NCBI GenBank assembly: GCA_015665415.1
Contig: JADFAE010000002.1
Span: forward strand, 62,001 to 126,000
DNA length: 64,000 bases
From: Roseobacter sp.
GTDB lineage: Bacteria; Pseudomonadota; Alphaproteobacteria; Rhodobacterales; Rhodobacteraceae
Direction: 5' to 3'
In this document: positions 39,141 through 48,700 of the stretch, one piece after another
Position numbering within the stretch: the stretch's first letter is position 1
How the letters are laid out: each line of letters opens with the position of its first letter
Notes under the pieces: generated by a model
Told to the model about the DNA's origin: nothing
What the model saw: only the letters and a program-made list of their open reading frames with translations
Databases searched by the model: none
Position numbers and translations under genes: made by a program

Positions 39141-39171
39141 AGGCTCCTTTCCTCCTCCCTGAAACGGGCCT
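39141..39171 (+). ncRNA. CcsR1-like cuckoo sRNA hairpin
   Basis: A 6-bp stem (AGGCTC/GGGCCT with one G-T pair) presents CCTCCTCCC at 39151-39159 in its loop. The motif is the complement of a Shine-Dalgarno core. It is the first of four. Confidence 0.75.
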
Positions 39172-39180
39172 GTCCTAGGC

Positions 39181-39210
39181 GGTGACATCCTCCTCCTCCC
39201 TGATGTCACC
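39181..39210 (+). ncRNA. CcsR2-like cuckoo sRNA hairpin
   Basis: A perfect 9-bp stem, GGTGACATC with GATGTCACC, holds a 12-base loop containing CCTCCTCCC at 39192-39200. This is the clearest of the four. Confidence 0.85.
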
Positions 39211-39244
39211 GCATCAAATTCCGGCACCAAGCCGGAGCAGAACA

Positions 39245-39277
39245 CATCCGGACCTTCCTCCTCCCTGGGTTCAGATG
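39245..39277 (+). ncRNA. CcsR3-like cuckoo sRNA hairpin
   Basis: A 10-bp stem with one C-A mismatch and one G-T pair (39245-39254 with 39268-39277) presents CCTCCTCCC at 39257-39265. Confidence 0.78.
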
Positions 39278-39287
39278 TTGTCACGAA

Positions 39288-39326
39288 CGGCGGCGCCCCT
39301 CCTCCTCCCTGGGCGTCGCCGTTTTT
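39288..39326 (+). ncRNA. CcsR4-like cuckoo sRNA hairpin and terminator
   Basis: An 11-bp stem with one G-T pair (39288-39298 with 39311-39321) has CCTCCTCCC at 39301-39309 in its loop and is followed by five T residues. It thus doubles as the Rho-independent terminator of the ccaF1-CcsR unit. Confidence 0.85.
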
Positions 39327-39678
39327 GCGCTTGAAGGCGCTTCTTGCGCCAAGAAATGTGAGATGGTGGCCTGTGGTGGCCCGTGGCAGGACAAGCCGCA
39401 TCACGCTGCACCCGCCAGCGAGGCCCTACACAAAAAGGAGCAATGGAAAGGCGGGGGCAGTGAAAATCCCCCCATTGCGCAGCCGGCCTGGCGCACAGCT
39501 TTCGCTGTTCAAACAGCGGCTGATCCCGGAATCGCTACCGGGAAACACAGCCAGAAAACCCCTGCTCAAAAATTCCAGCAAAGAGCCGTTTTGCACGTCG
39601 CGGACGTGCCCATCATCATCGCTCAGCCACAAGCGCGCTTTCTCATGTCACAAACGAACATATGTTTGGGGGGGAGGT

Positions 39679-39747
39679 GGCGGCGCAGCCGGGCAGCTTT
39701 GCTGCCCGGCTGCGCCGCCCGGGTCGGATCGCAACGCGATCCGACCC
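39679..39747. repeat. Two perfect tandem hairpins downstream of uvrD
   Basis: A flawless 19-bp inverted repeat with a TTT loop (39679-39719) is followed after one base by a flawless 12-bp inverted repeat with an AAC loop (39721-39747). Neither has a T run. The 39330-39771 gap otherwise has no supported gene. They may end uvrD transcription or be a repeat element. Confidence 0.75.
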
Positions 39748-39771
39748 CGTTCCGGTGGCAACACTATGCGA

Positions 39772-42129
39772 TCAGAATGGCACGTCTTCGCTGGAAGAAA
39801 TGAAGCGGGCCACAACCTTTTTCACGCCGGCTTTTTCAAAAGCTACTTCCAACTTGTCACCTTCAATGCCGGTGATAGCGCCATATCCGAACTTCTGGTG
39901 GAACACCCGCTCCCCAAGCGTGAAACTGGAGGTGGCGGTCAGATCTATCACCTGACTGCGGCTTTCCTTTGGTTGCGCCATGCCCCGCTGTCCGGCCCGC
40001 GCCTGCATCCGCTTCCAGCCCGGCGAATTATAGCCATCGGCCTGGGCCATCTTAGCCTCGATGGTGGACCGCACAGGCTCAGCCGAACTGGCCGCCGCGC
40101 CATAGCCGCCACCATACAGCCCCGGTGGCGTCAACACTTCCACATGCGGCTCGGGCAGCTCATCGACAAAACGCGAAGGCAGCTGCGATTGCCACTGACC
40201 AAAGACCCGCCGGTTGCCGGCAAAGGAAATGGTGCAAATCTCTTCGGCGCGGGTGATGCCAACATAGGCCAGGCGGCGCTCTTCCTCGAGCCCCTTGAGG
40301 CCGGATTCATCCATCGAGCGCTGCGAGGGAAACAACCCATCCTCCCAGCCCGGCAGAAACACCGCCGGAAACTCCAACCCCTTGGCCGCATGCAGCGTCA
40401 TGATCGAGACCTTTTGATCCGAATCCTGCTTGTCATTGTCCATCACCAGGCTGACATGTTCGAGAAACCCTTGCAGGTTTTCAAAATTCTCCAGCGCCTT
40501 GACCAATTCCTTGAGGTTTTCCAACCGCCCGGGGGAATCCGGGTTCTTGTCCGCCTGCCACATCCCTGTGTAGCCGCTTTCATCCAGAATGATCTCCGCC
40601 AGTTCCATATGAGAGATGTCGGGGTCTTCCACCATGCGACCCCAGCGCGCCAGATCCTCGACCAGACGCCGCAGGGCCGCGCCGCCTTTGCCCTTGATTG
40701 CGCCAGCCTCCACCGCAAGATGCGCACCCTCGACCAGAGAAACGCCATTGTCGCGGGCAAAACCCTGAATGGTTTGCTGCGCCTTGTCCCCCAACCCACG
40801 TTTGGGCGTATTCACAATCCGTTCAAAAGCCAGATCATCATCCGCAGAGGTAACCATGCGGAAATATCCCATGGCATCGCGAATCTCGAGCCGTTCGTAA
40901 AACCGGGGGCCGCCAATGACGCGATAGGGCAAACCGATGGTGAGAAAGCGATCCTCAAAGGCGCGCATCTGATGCGAGGCCCGCACCAAAATCGCCATAT
41001 CGTTGAGGTCGATGGGGCGTTGACCGCGGGTGCCGCGCTGCGTCGCCTCGATCTCTTCGCCGATCCAGCGCGCCTCTTCTTCGCCGTCCCAATGGCCGAT
41101 GAGGCGCACTTTTTCGCCGCCCTTGGCCGCCGTCCACAGCTCCTTGCCCAACCGGCCCGCATTGCCGCTGATCACTCCGGACGCGGCGGCCAGGATATGC
41201 TCGGTTGAACGGTAATTCTGCTCCAACCGCACCACCTTGGCACCGGGAAAATCCTTTTCAAAACGCAGAATATTGCCCACCTCGGCACCGCGCCAGCCAT
41301 AGATCGACTGGTCGTCATCGCCAACGCAGCAGATGTTTTTGTGACCCCCAGCCAAAAGCCGCAGCCACAGGTATTGGGCGATATTGGTATCCTGATATTC
41401 GTCGACCATGATATAGCGGAACCAGCGCTGATATTGCGCCAGCACGTCACTGTGATCCTGAAAGATCGTCACCATGTGCAACAAGAGATCGCCAAAATCG
41501 ACAGCGTTCAATTCGCGTAAGCGGGTTTGGTACTGGGCATAAAGCTCTGGCCCGCGGTGATTGTAAGCGCCTGCCTCGGAGGTCGGCAGCTTTTGCGGTG
41601 TCAGCGCCCGGTTTTTCCAATCATCAATGATGCCCGCCAGCATCCGCGGCGGCCAGCGTTTCTCATCAATATCCGATGCTCGGATCAATTGTTTGAGCAG
41701 CCGGATCTGGTCGTCGGTATCCAGAATGGTGAAATTCGACTTGAGCCCCACCAATTCTGCATGACGCCGCAACAACTTGACGCAGACAGAGTGAAAGGTG
41801 CCCAGCCAGGGCATGCCCTCGGCAGGCTGGCCCAGCATTCCACCAACCCGCTCCTTCATCTCGCGCGCCGCCTTGTTGGTAAAGGTCACCGCCAGAATTT
41901 CATTTGTGCGGGCTGAGCCGGTGTTCAACAGATGCACGATACGCGCGGTCAGCGCCTTGGTCTTGCCGGTGCCAGCCCCCGCCAGCATCAAGACCGGCCC
42001 GTTCAGACATTCTACCGCCTCCCGCTGCGCCGGGTTGAGCCCGTCGAGATAGGGTGTGGGGCGGGCCGCCATGGCACGCGACGACAGGGAGGCGCCCTCA
42101 AAGGCGTCCATTTCATCAAAACTGCTCAT
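39772..42129 (-). CDS. uvrD: UvrD/PcrA-type superfamily 1 DNA helicase
   Basis: This 785-residue 3'-5' helicase has all SF1A motifs: Walker A G-A-G-T-G-K-T near residue 50, D-E-Y-Q-D-T-N (II), G-D-D-D-Q-S-I-Y-G-W (III), T-L-H-A-A-K-G-L-E (V) and V-G-I-T-R-A-E (VI). The C-terminal R-V-F-H-Q-K-F-G-Y-G region is the Tudor-like tail that contacts RNA polymerase in UvrD/PcrA. The start is uncertain: 42129 has only a weak ribosome site, and 42111 is the alternative. The gene is divergent from the diguanylate cyclase gene. Confidence 0.94.
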   Translation of the reverse strand: MSSFDEMDAFEGASLSSRAMAARPTPYLDGLNPAQREAVECLNGPVLMLAGAGTGKTKALTARIVHLLNTGSARTNEILAVTFTNKAAREMKERVGGMLGQPAEGMPWLGTFHSVCVKLLRRHAELVGLKSNFTILDTDDQIRLLKQLIRASDIDEKRWPPRMLAGIIDDWKNRALTPQKLPTSEAGAYNHRGPELYAQYQTRLRELNAVDFGDLLLHMVTIFQDHSDVLAQYQRWFRYIMVDEYQDTNIAQYLWLRLLAGGHKNICCVGDDDQSIYGWRGAEVGNILRFEKDFPGAKVVRLEQNYRSTEHILAAASGVISGNAGRLGKELWTAAKGGEKVRLIGHWDGEEEARWIGEEIEATQRGTRGQRPIDLNDMAILVRASHQMRAFEDRFLTIGLPYRVIGGPRFYERLEIRDAMGYFRMVTSADDDLAFERIVNTPKRGLGDKAQQTIQGFARDNGVSLVEGAHLAVEAGAIKGKGGAALRRLVEDLARWGRMVEDPDISHMELAEIILDESGYTGMWQADKNPDSPGRLENLKELVKALENFENLQGFLEHVSLVMDNDKQDSDQKVSIMTLHAAKGLEFPAVFLPGWEDGLFPSQRSMDESGLKGLEEERRLAYVGITRAEEICTISFAGNRRVFGQWQSQLPSRFVDELPEPHVEVLTPPGLYGGGYGAAASSAEPVRSTIEAKMAQADGYNSPGWKRMQARAGQRGMAQPKESRSQVIDLTATSSFTLGERVFHQKFGYGAITGIEGDKLEVAFEKAGVKKVVARFISSSEDVPF

Positions 42130-42354
42130 ACCCGTGACACTAGCGTGATTCAGCGCCCGATAAAAGAGGACGTTCGCATTCTGTTCGCTGAATTTCACAG
42201 CCTTCGCCAAGCTGCAGGTCGCCGAGAATTATATAAAATCCGAACCAAACACCGAGAGCTTCGATCTGGAGACTCTCGCCTTCCGGGTGCAAAGTAACCC
42301 TATCGAAACCCAAATCACCTCTAGTATTCGAGTAGTTTTTAACTTGGTGAGAAT

Positions 42355-44148
42355 ATGAATTCGCTTAAGAAACAGTCTCTCTTCAACCTGATGCGCAGTC
42401 TATCGCTTATCCTGTTGCTGTTTGGCATGGCCGCAGGATCTGTTTGGGCCATCCTCGCCGTTCCCGCCCCCGTCGTCGACTATATGCTAGAGGCTGACAT
42501 CCGCAAAGAAGCAGAGCTTTGGCGTCGCCGCGTCGTCTTGCATATGGAAGATCCGGAAGCCTCATTTGAATCCGGTAGCATTTCTCCCTCTGACGCCCAT
42601 TTTCTGCTACTGCTTCCTGAGGCCTCAGATGTTTATCGCTTCCGGCTTTTCACTGCGGATGGTGAAATCTTCTGGTCTACCCGCCCGGAGGAAATTGGCG
42701 AATATGAGACCCGCAGCTATTTTGATTCCATCGTGGCCAAAGGGAATATCCATTATACCCACAAGGGACGCACCACCACAGAGATTGACGGCATGGAATT
42801 ACACATCAACGATCTGCACAGCGATATGGAACACAGGGTCGCAGAAATCTATGTCCCCTTGATGCACAATGGCCATTTTGATGGTGCCATCGAGTTCTTT
42901 ACCGATATCACCGAGCGCCGGTCAATTTTCATTGATCGCGCACGGATGTCTCTTTCGGTTTTGACAGGTATCGCGCTTTTGGCCCTGTCCTTTGCCGTGG
43001 CTGTTACTTTCCGCAACAACAGGGCAAACGTCCGCCAGTTGAATGAGCGAAACAAGAACGAACGCGCCATCCTGGATGAGCAACTGCGCCTGGCCCGTGA
43101 GGTACAATTGCTTGGCGAGTTGAACGAATGGCTGCAGTCGAGCCGCTCTCTGGATGAGCTGTTCGACATGGTTGCCCGTTTCATGACCCACATCCTGCCC
43201 AATGCCGAGGGCAGCGTATATGTCTACTCCAACTCCCGCGATGTGCTGGATGGCTGCGCCAGCTGGAATGGTGGCAATCACAAAGAACACATCCATCCCG
43301 AAGAATGCTGGGGGCTACGCCGCGGACGCACCTATGAATTCGGCTCGTCTGAAATCGATTTTGTCTGCGAACACGCCGAACCCCATGATGGCCGCAACTA
43401 CTACTGCTTCCCAATTCTGGCCCATGGTGAGACCGTCGGCTTGATGCATCTGCGCTCTACAGAAGGGGCAAGCGACGAGTTTCAAACCAGCAAGAAACTG
43501 GCCCAGATGTGCGCCGAACAGATCTCCATGGCGATCGCCAACGTGCGGATGCGGGATCAATTGCATGACCAGTCGGTCCGTGACCCGCTCACCGGGTTGT
43601 TCAACCGACGCCATATGAACGACACGCTGCGCAAGTTCATCAACTTCAGCCAGTCCACCGGCAAGAAACTCAGCCTCATTGCCGTGGATGTCGATCACTT
43701 CAAGAAATTCAACGACAACCACGGTCACGATGCAGGCGACATGGTGCTGCGTGCCGTTGGCTCGGTTCTGGAACAGGCCTGCGACGGCGAGGATGTCGCC
43801 TGCCGCCCCGGCGGAGAAGAATTCACGCTGATCGTCTCCGGCACCAGCCAGGAAGATGTGATGACCAAGGCAGAATTGTTGCGTCAGGCCGTTGAAGCCA
43901 TTGTTGTCCGCTACGGTGAAAAGGCTCTGCCGCGCATTACCATCTCCTTGGGTGTGGCGCATTACCCAGCCCATGGCACCATGCCGCAGGATCTGCTGCG
44001 GGCCTCTGATGATGCCCTTTATGACGCCAAGGCCAAGGGCCGCAATCAGGTCTGCATCGCGTCAGGCGCAGAGGTGGAGCCGCGCGATCCAAATGCCCAG
44101 AGCGACCACTTCGGGCCAGATCAACCCGAGGACAACGCTGCCGCCTGA
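42355..44148 (+). CDS. Membrane diguanylate cyclase (sensor-GAF-GGDEF)
   Basis: The 597-residue protein has two transmembrane helices (about residues 13-35 and 200-222) flanking a periplasmic sensor of about 160 residues. A coiled coil, a GAF-like domain (about 255-410) and a GGDEF domain (about 420-575) follow. The active-site loop is G-G-E-E-F at 486-490, so c-di-GMP synthesis is expected. The inhibitory I-site R-x-x-D is replaced by D-G-E-D, so product feedback is probably absent. The GAF-like part contains several Cys and His (E-C-W-G-L-R-R-G) that could bind a cofactor. Confidence 0.93.
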   Translation: MNSLKKQSLFNLMRSLSLILLLFGMAAGSVWAILAVPAPVVDYMLEADIRKEAELWRRRVVLHMEDPEASFESGSISPSDAHFLLLLPEASDVYRFRLFTADGEIFWSTRPEEIGEYETRSYFDSIVAKGNIHYTHKGRTTTEIDGMELHINDLHSDMEHRVAEIYVPLMHNGHFDGAIEFFTDITERRSIFIDRARMSLSVLTGIALLALSFAVAVTFRNNRANVRQLNERNKNERAILDEQLRLAREVQLLGELNEWLQSSRSLDELFDMVARFMTHILPNAEGSVYVYSNSRDVLDGCASWNGGNHKEHIHPEECWGLRRGRTYEFGSSEIDFVCEHAEPHDGRNYYCFPILAHGETVGLMHLRSTEGASDEFQTSKKLAQMCAEQISMAIANVRMRDQLHDQSVRDPLTGLFNRRHMNDTLRKFINFSQSTGKKLSLIAVDVDHFKKFNDNHGHDAGDMVLRAVGSVLEQACDGEDVACRPGGEEFTLIVSGTSQEDVMTKAELLRQAVEAIVVRYGEKALPRITISLGVAHYPAHGTMPQDLLRASDDALYDAKAKGRNQVCIASGAEVEPRDPNAQSDHFGPDQPEDNAAA

Positions 44149-44232
44149 CGGCCAAGACCGCCCAAGGGTGCACCCAGCGCCCTCTTGTCAATTCACCTTG
44201 TCAAATCACCATGTCCGCTTATCAATGCGGGC

Positions 44233-45408
44233 ATGGATTTGCATCAACACTACCCAGGGCTTTCGGACCTGCGCCGCCGCGCTCAACAGCGCTTGCCGAA
44301 ATTTGTCTGGGAATATCTCGACAGCGGCACCGGCCAGGAAGCCACCAAGAGGCGCAATCGCAGCGCCCTGGATCAGATCGGGTTTTTACCCTCTATTCTG
44401 CATGGGCCCCAGCAGGTTGATCTCAGCACCCGTTTCCTGGGACAGGACTGCGCCCTGCCCTTTGGGTTTTCCCCCCTGGGCATGTCCGGGCTGATCTGGC
44501 CCGATGCCGAGGGACATCTGGCCCGCTGCGCGGCCCGCCAGAACATCCCCTACAGCCTGTCGACGGTGGCCAGTCAATCACCCGAGGATCTGGCCCCCCA
44601 TCTTGGTGGCGACGCCTGGTTTCAACTCTACCCGCCCAAGGATGAAGAGATCCGCCGCGACATGCTGGCCCGTGCCCGTACCGCCGGCTTTAATACTCTG
44701 GTTCTGACGGTTGATGTCCCCGTCGCCTCGCGGCGCGAACGGCAGGTGCGCTCTGGCCTGACGCAGCCACCACGCCTGACGCCCCGCCTGCTGGCGCAAG
44801 TGGCACAATGCCCCGCCTGGGCCTTTGGCATGGCACGGCACCATCGCCACGAGGGCGGCATGCCACATATGCGCACCCTGGACAAATATATCAGCGAACA
44901 CAGCCAGAGCCTCTCTTCGACCGCCCATATCGGCTATCTGCTGCGCACCTCGCCGGACTGGGATTACGTCAAATGGCTGCGCGACAACTGGCAGGGGGCC
45001 TTTGTCATCAAAGGCGTGATGCGCCCGGAAGATGCCGCGCCACTGAAACAGATTGGCGTCGACGCGCTTTGGGTCTCCAACCATGCCGGGCGTCAATTCG
45101 ACGGCTGCCCCGCGACAATCGAAATGCTGCCGGAAATCCGCGCCGCCAGCACCCTGCCCCTGATCTTTGACAGCGGCATCGAAGGCGGGCTGGATATTCT
45201 GCGCGCCCTGGCCCTGGGTGCCGATTTCGTGATGCTGGGCCGCGCCCCGCATTTCGCACTTGCAGCATTGGGGGCCGCAGGCCCGGATCACCTATGTGAC
45301 ATCCTGCGCAAGGATCTGGAGGCCAATATGGGGCAGCTTGGTCTCAAATCCCTGTCGGATCTGGCAAGTTTGCAAATTCGCAATATTCCGTTACAGAGCG
45401 ACCCCTGA
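44233..45408 (+). CDS. FMN-dependent alpha-hydroxy-acid dehydrogenase (L-lactate type)
   Basis: This 391-residue TIM-barrel flavoenzyme oxidises L-lactate or a related 2-hydroxy acid. The FMN/active-site signature S-N-H-A-G-R-Q-F-D with the catalytic His is near residue 285. The D-S-G-I-E-G-G-L-D phosphate loop and the N-terminal F-V-W-E-Y-L-D-S-G-T are present. The usual S-N-H-G-G-R-Q-L-D is slightly altered (Ala and Phe). The substrate cannot be fixed from sequence; lactate feeding pyruvate carboxylase next door is plausible. Confidence 0.88.
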   Translation: MDLHQHYPGLSDLRRRAQQRLPKFVWEYLDSGTGQEATKRRNRSALDQIGFLPSILHGPQQVDLSTRFLGQDCALPFGFSPLGMSGLIWPDAEGHLARCAARQNIPYSLSTVASQSPEDLAPHLGGDAWFQLYPPKDEEIRRDMLARARTAGFNTLVLTVDVPVASRRERQVRSGLTQPPRLTPRLLAQVAQCPAWAFGMARHHRHEGGMPHMRTLDKYISEHSQSLSSTAHIGYLLRTSPDWDYVKWLRDNWQGAFVIKGVMRPEDAAPLKQIGVDALWVSNHAGRQFDGCPATIEMLPEIRAASTLPLIFDSGIEGGLDILRALALGADFVMLGRAPHFALAALGAAGPDHLCDILRKDLEANMGQLGLKSLSDLASLQIRNIPLQSDP

Positions 45409-45743
45409 ATTGTAAATTGCTGAAACAAATAGCAAAGCTTGATAGGTTTTCCGCCTCTCACTTTGGAGGCCTTCTCAACTTTGACGCTCCTCAAATCAGA
45501 GCGCGTACACGTCAGCAGCGGTGACCTAAGATTCGAAATTAGCAAGATTTGCCTATTTTTTAAGCAGTTTGAGAAGGGTTTTGGGTCAAAATGCTGCGCC
45601 ACCATGCCGCAGCTGCACAAAAACTGACGAAAAATCGCCGCATGAGAGCGCAATCATGCCGCAGATACCCAAAACTACGACTATACCAGCCGCTAGTATG
45701 TGCCTAACACTTCGCCAACCCTAGACGTCCCCGAGGAGCCACG

Positions 45744-48700
45744 ATGACTGACTTCAAGAAGATCCTGATAGCGAACCGAGGCGAGATTGCCATTCGCGTG
45801 ATGCGCGCGGCAAATGAGATGGGCAAGCGGACGGTTGCCGTCTACGCCGAAGAGGACAAGCTGGGGCTGCATCGCTTCAAAGCGGATGAGGCCTACCGCA
45901 TCGGCGAGGGCATGGGCCCGGTGGCGGCCTATCTCTCGATCGATGAGATCATCCGTGTTGCCAAGGAATGCGGCGCAGATGCGATCCACCCAGGCTACGG
46001 ACTGCTGTCGGAGAACCCCGATTTTGTCGACGCCTGTGCGCGCAACGGCATCACCTTCATCGGCCCCAAGGCAGAGACCATGCGCGCCCTGGGCGACAAG
46101 GCCTCGGCGCGGCGCGTTGCGGTCAAGGCCGGGGTGCCGGTCATCCCCGCCACCGAGGTGCTGGGCAATGACATGGAAGCAATCAAGAAAGAGGCGGCCG
46201 AGGTCGGCTACCCCTTGATGCTCAAGGCCTCTTGGGGCGGCGGCGGTCGCGGCATGCGGCCGATCTTCTCCGAAGAGGAAGTCGAAGAAAAAGTGCTGGA
46301 GGGCCGCCGCGAGGCTGAGGCCGCATTCGGCAATGGCGAGGGCTATCTGGAAAAGATGATCCAACGCGCCCGCCACGTCGAGGTTCAGATCCTGGGCGAC
46401 AAACACGGTGAGATCTACCACCTGTTCGAACGCGACTGCTCGGTGCAACGGCGCAATCAAAAGGTGGTGGAACGCGCCCCCGCCCCTTACCTCACCGATG
46501 AGCAGCGCGCCGAGATCTGCGAGCTGGGCCGCAAGATCTGCAAACATGTGAACTATGAATGCGCCGGTACCGTCGAATTCCTGATGGATATGAACGACGG
46601 CAAATTCTACTTCATCGAAGTGAACCCACGGGTGCAGGTGGAACATACCGTCACCGAAGAAGTCACCGGCATCGACATTGTGCAGGCACAGATCCTGATC
46701 GCCGAAGGCAAGACCATTGCCGAGGCCACCGGCAAGGCGGCTCAGGAAGAGATCCAGTTGACCGGTCACGCTTTGCAAACACGGGTGACCACCGAGGACC
46801 CGCTGAACAACTTCATCCCCGACTATGGCCGCATCACCGCCTATCGCTCAGCCACCGGCATGGGCATCCGTCTGGATGGCGGCACCGCCTATGCGGGCGG
46901 CGTGATCACGCGCTATTATGACAGTCTGCTGACCAAGGTCACCGCCTCGGCGCAGACCCCCGAAAAAGCCATCGCCCGCATGGACCGCGCCCTGCGTGAA
47001 TTCCGTGTGCGTGGTGTCAGCACCAATATCGCCTTTGTCGAGAACCTGCTGAAACATCCGACCTTCCTCGACAACAGCTACACCACCAAGTTCATCGATG
47101 AGACGCCGGAGCTGTTCCAGTTTGCCAAGCGCCGCGACCGGGGCACCAAAGTGCTGACCTATCTTGCCGATATCTCTGTCAATGGTCACCCGGAGACCGA
47201 TGGCCGTGCCGCACCTGCCGCCGATCTCAAGGATCCTCGCGCGCCCAAGGCAGATCCCGGCAACACACCCTATGGCACCCGCAATCTGCTGGAGCAAAAA
47301 GGTGCCCAGGCTGTCGCCGACTGGATGAAGGCGCAGCGCCAACTGCTGCTGACAGACACCACCATGCGCGACGGCCACCAGTCCTTGCTGGCGACCCGGA
47401 TGCGGTCCATCGACATGATCAAGGTGGCCCCGGCCTATGCGCAGAACCTCAGCCAGCTGTTCTCGGTGGAATGCTGGGGCGGCGCGACCTTTGATGTCGC
47501 CTATCGTTTCCTGCAGGAATGCCCCTGGCAGCGTCTGCGCGATCTGCGCGAGGCGATGCCAAACGTGATGACCCAGATGTTGCTGCGCGCCTCCAATGGC
47601 GTCGGTTACACCAATTACCCCGACAATGTGGTGCAGGAATTCGTGCGCCAGGCCGCCACAACCGGCGTCGATGTCTTTCGGGTTTTTGACAGTCTCAACT
47701 GGGTCGAAAACATGCGCGTCGCCATGGATGCGGTTGTTGACAGCGGCAAGCTGTGTGAGGGCACCATCTGCTACACCGGCGATATCCTGGACCCGGATCG
47801 CGCCAAATATGACCTGAAATACTATGTTGGCATGGCAAAGGAACTGGAAGCCGCAGGGGCCCATGTTCTGGGCCTGAAAGACATGGCGGGCCTGCTGAAA
47901 CCCGCAGCCGCCCGTCAGTTGGTCAAAGCGCTGAAGGAAGAGGTCGGCCTGCCGGTGCATTTCCACACCCATGACACCTCTGGCATTGCTGGTGCTACCA
48001 TTCTGGCCGCCGCCGACGCCGGTGTCGATGCCGTGGATGCCGCCATGGACGCCTTTTCAGGCGGCACCTCGCAGCCCTGCCTCGGCTCCATCGTCGAGGG
48101 TCTGCGCAACACCGACCGTGACACCGGGCTGGACATCGCCAAAATCCGCGAGATCTCCGACTATTGGGAGCAGGTGCGGGCGCAATACGCGGCCTTTGAA
48201 AGCGGCATTCAGGCCCCAGCCTCCGAAGTCTACCTGCACGAGATGCCTGGCGGTCAGTTCACCAATCTCAAGGCGCAGGCGCGCTCTCTGGGGCTGGAAG
48301 AGCGCTGGCATGAGGTCGCCCAGACCTATGCCGACGTGAACCAGATGTTTGGCGATATCGTCAAGGTAACCCCCTCTTCCAAAGTGGTCGGGGACATGGC
48401 GCTGATGATGGTCAGCCAGAACCTGACCCGCGACGAGGTGGAGAGCCCCGAGACCGAGGTCTCCTTCCCGGACAGCGTCGTCGACATGATGCGCGGCAAC
48501 CTCGGCCAGCCTCCCGGGGGGTTCCCGGCTGGCATCACCAGCAAGGTGCTGAAAGGCGAAGCCCCCAATCTGGCCCGCCCCGGTGCCCATCTGGCGGCCG
48601 TGGATCTGGAAGAGACCCGCGCTGAACTCAGCCAGCTGCTGGAAGGCAAGGTTGTGGATGACGAGGATCTCAACGGCTATCTGATGTATCCCAAGGTTTT

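Noticed and set aside
39325-41208. 627-codon plus-strand open frame over uvrD
   Set aside because: It is antisense to the intact helicase and has no domain. It also runs through the perfect hairpins at 39679-39747.
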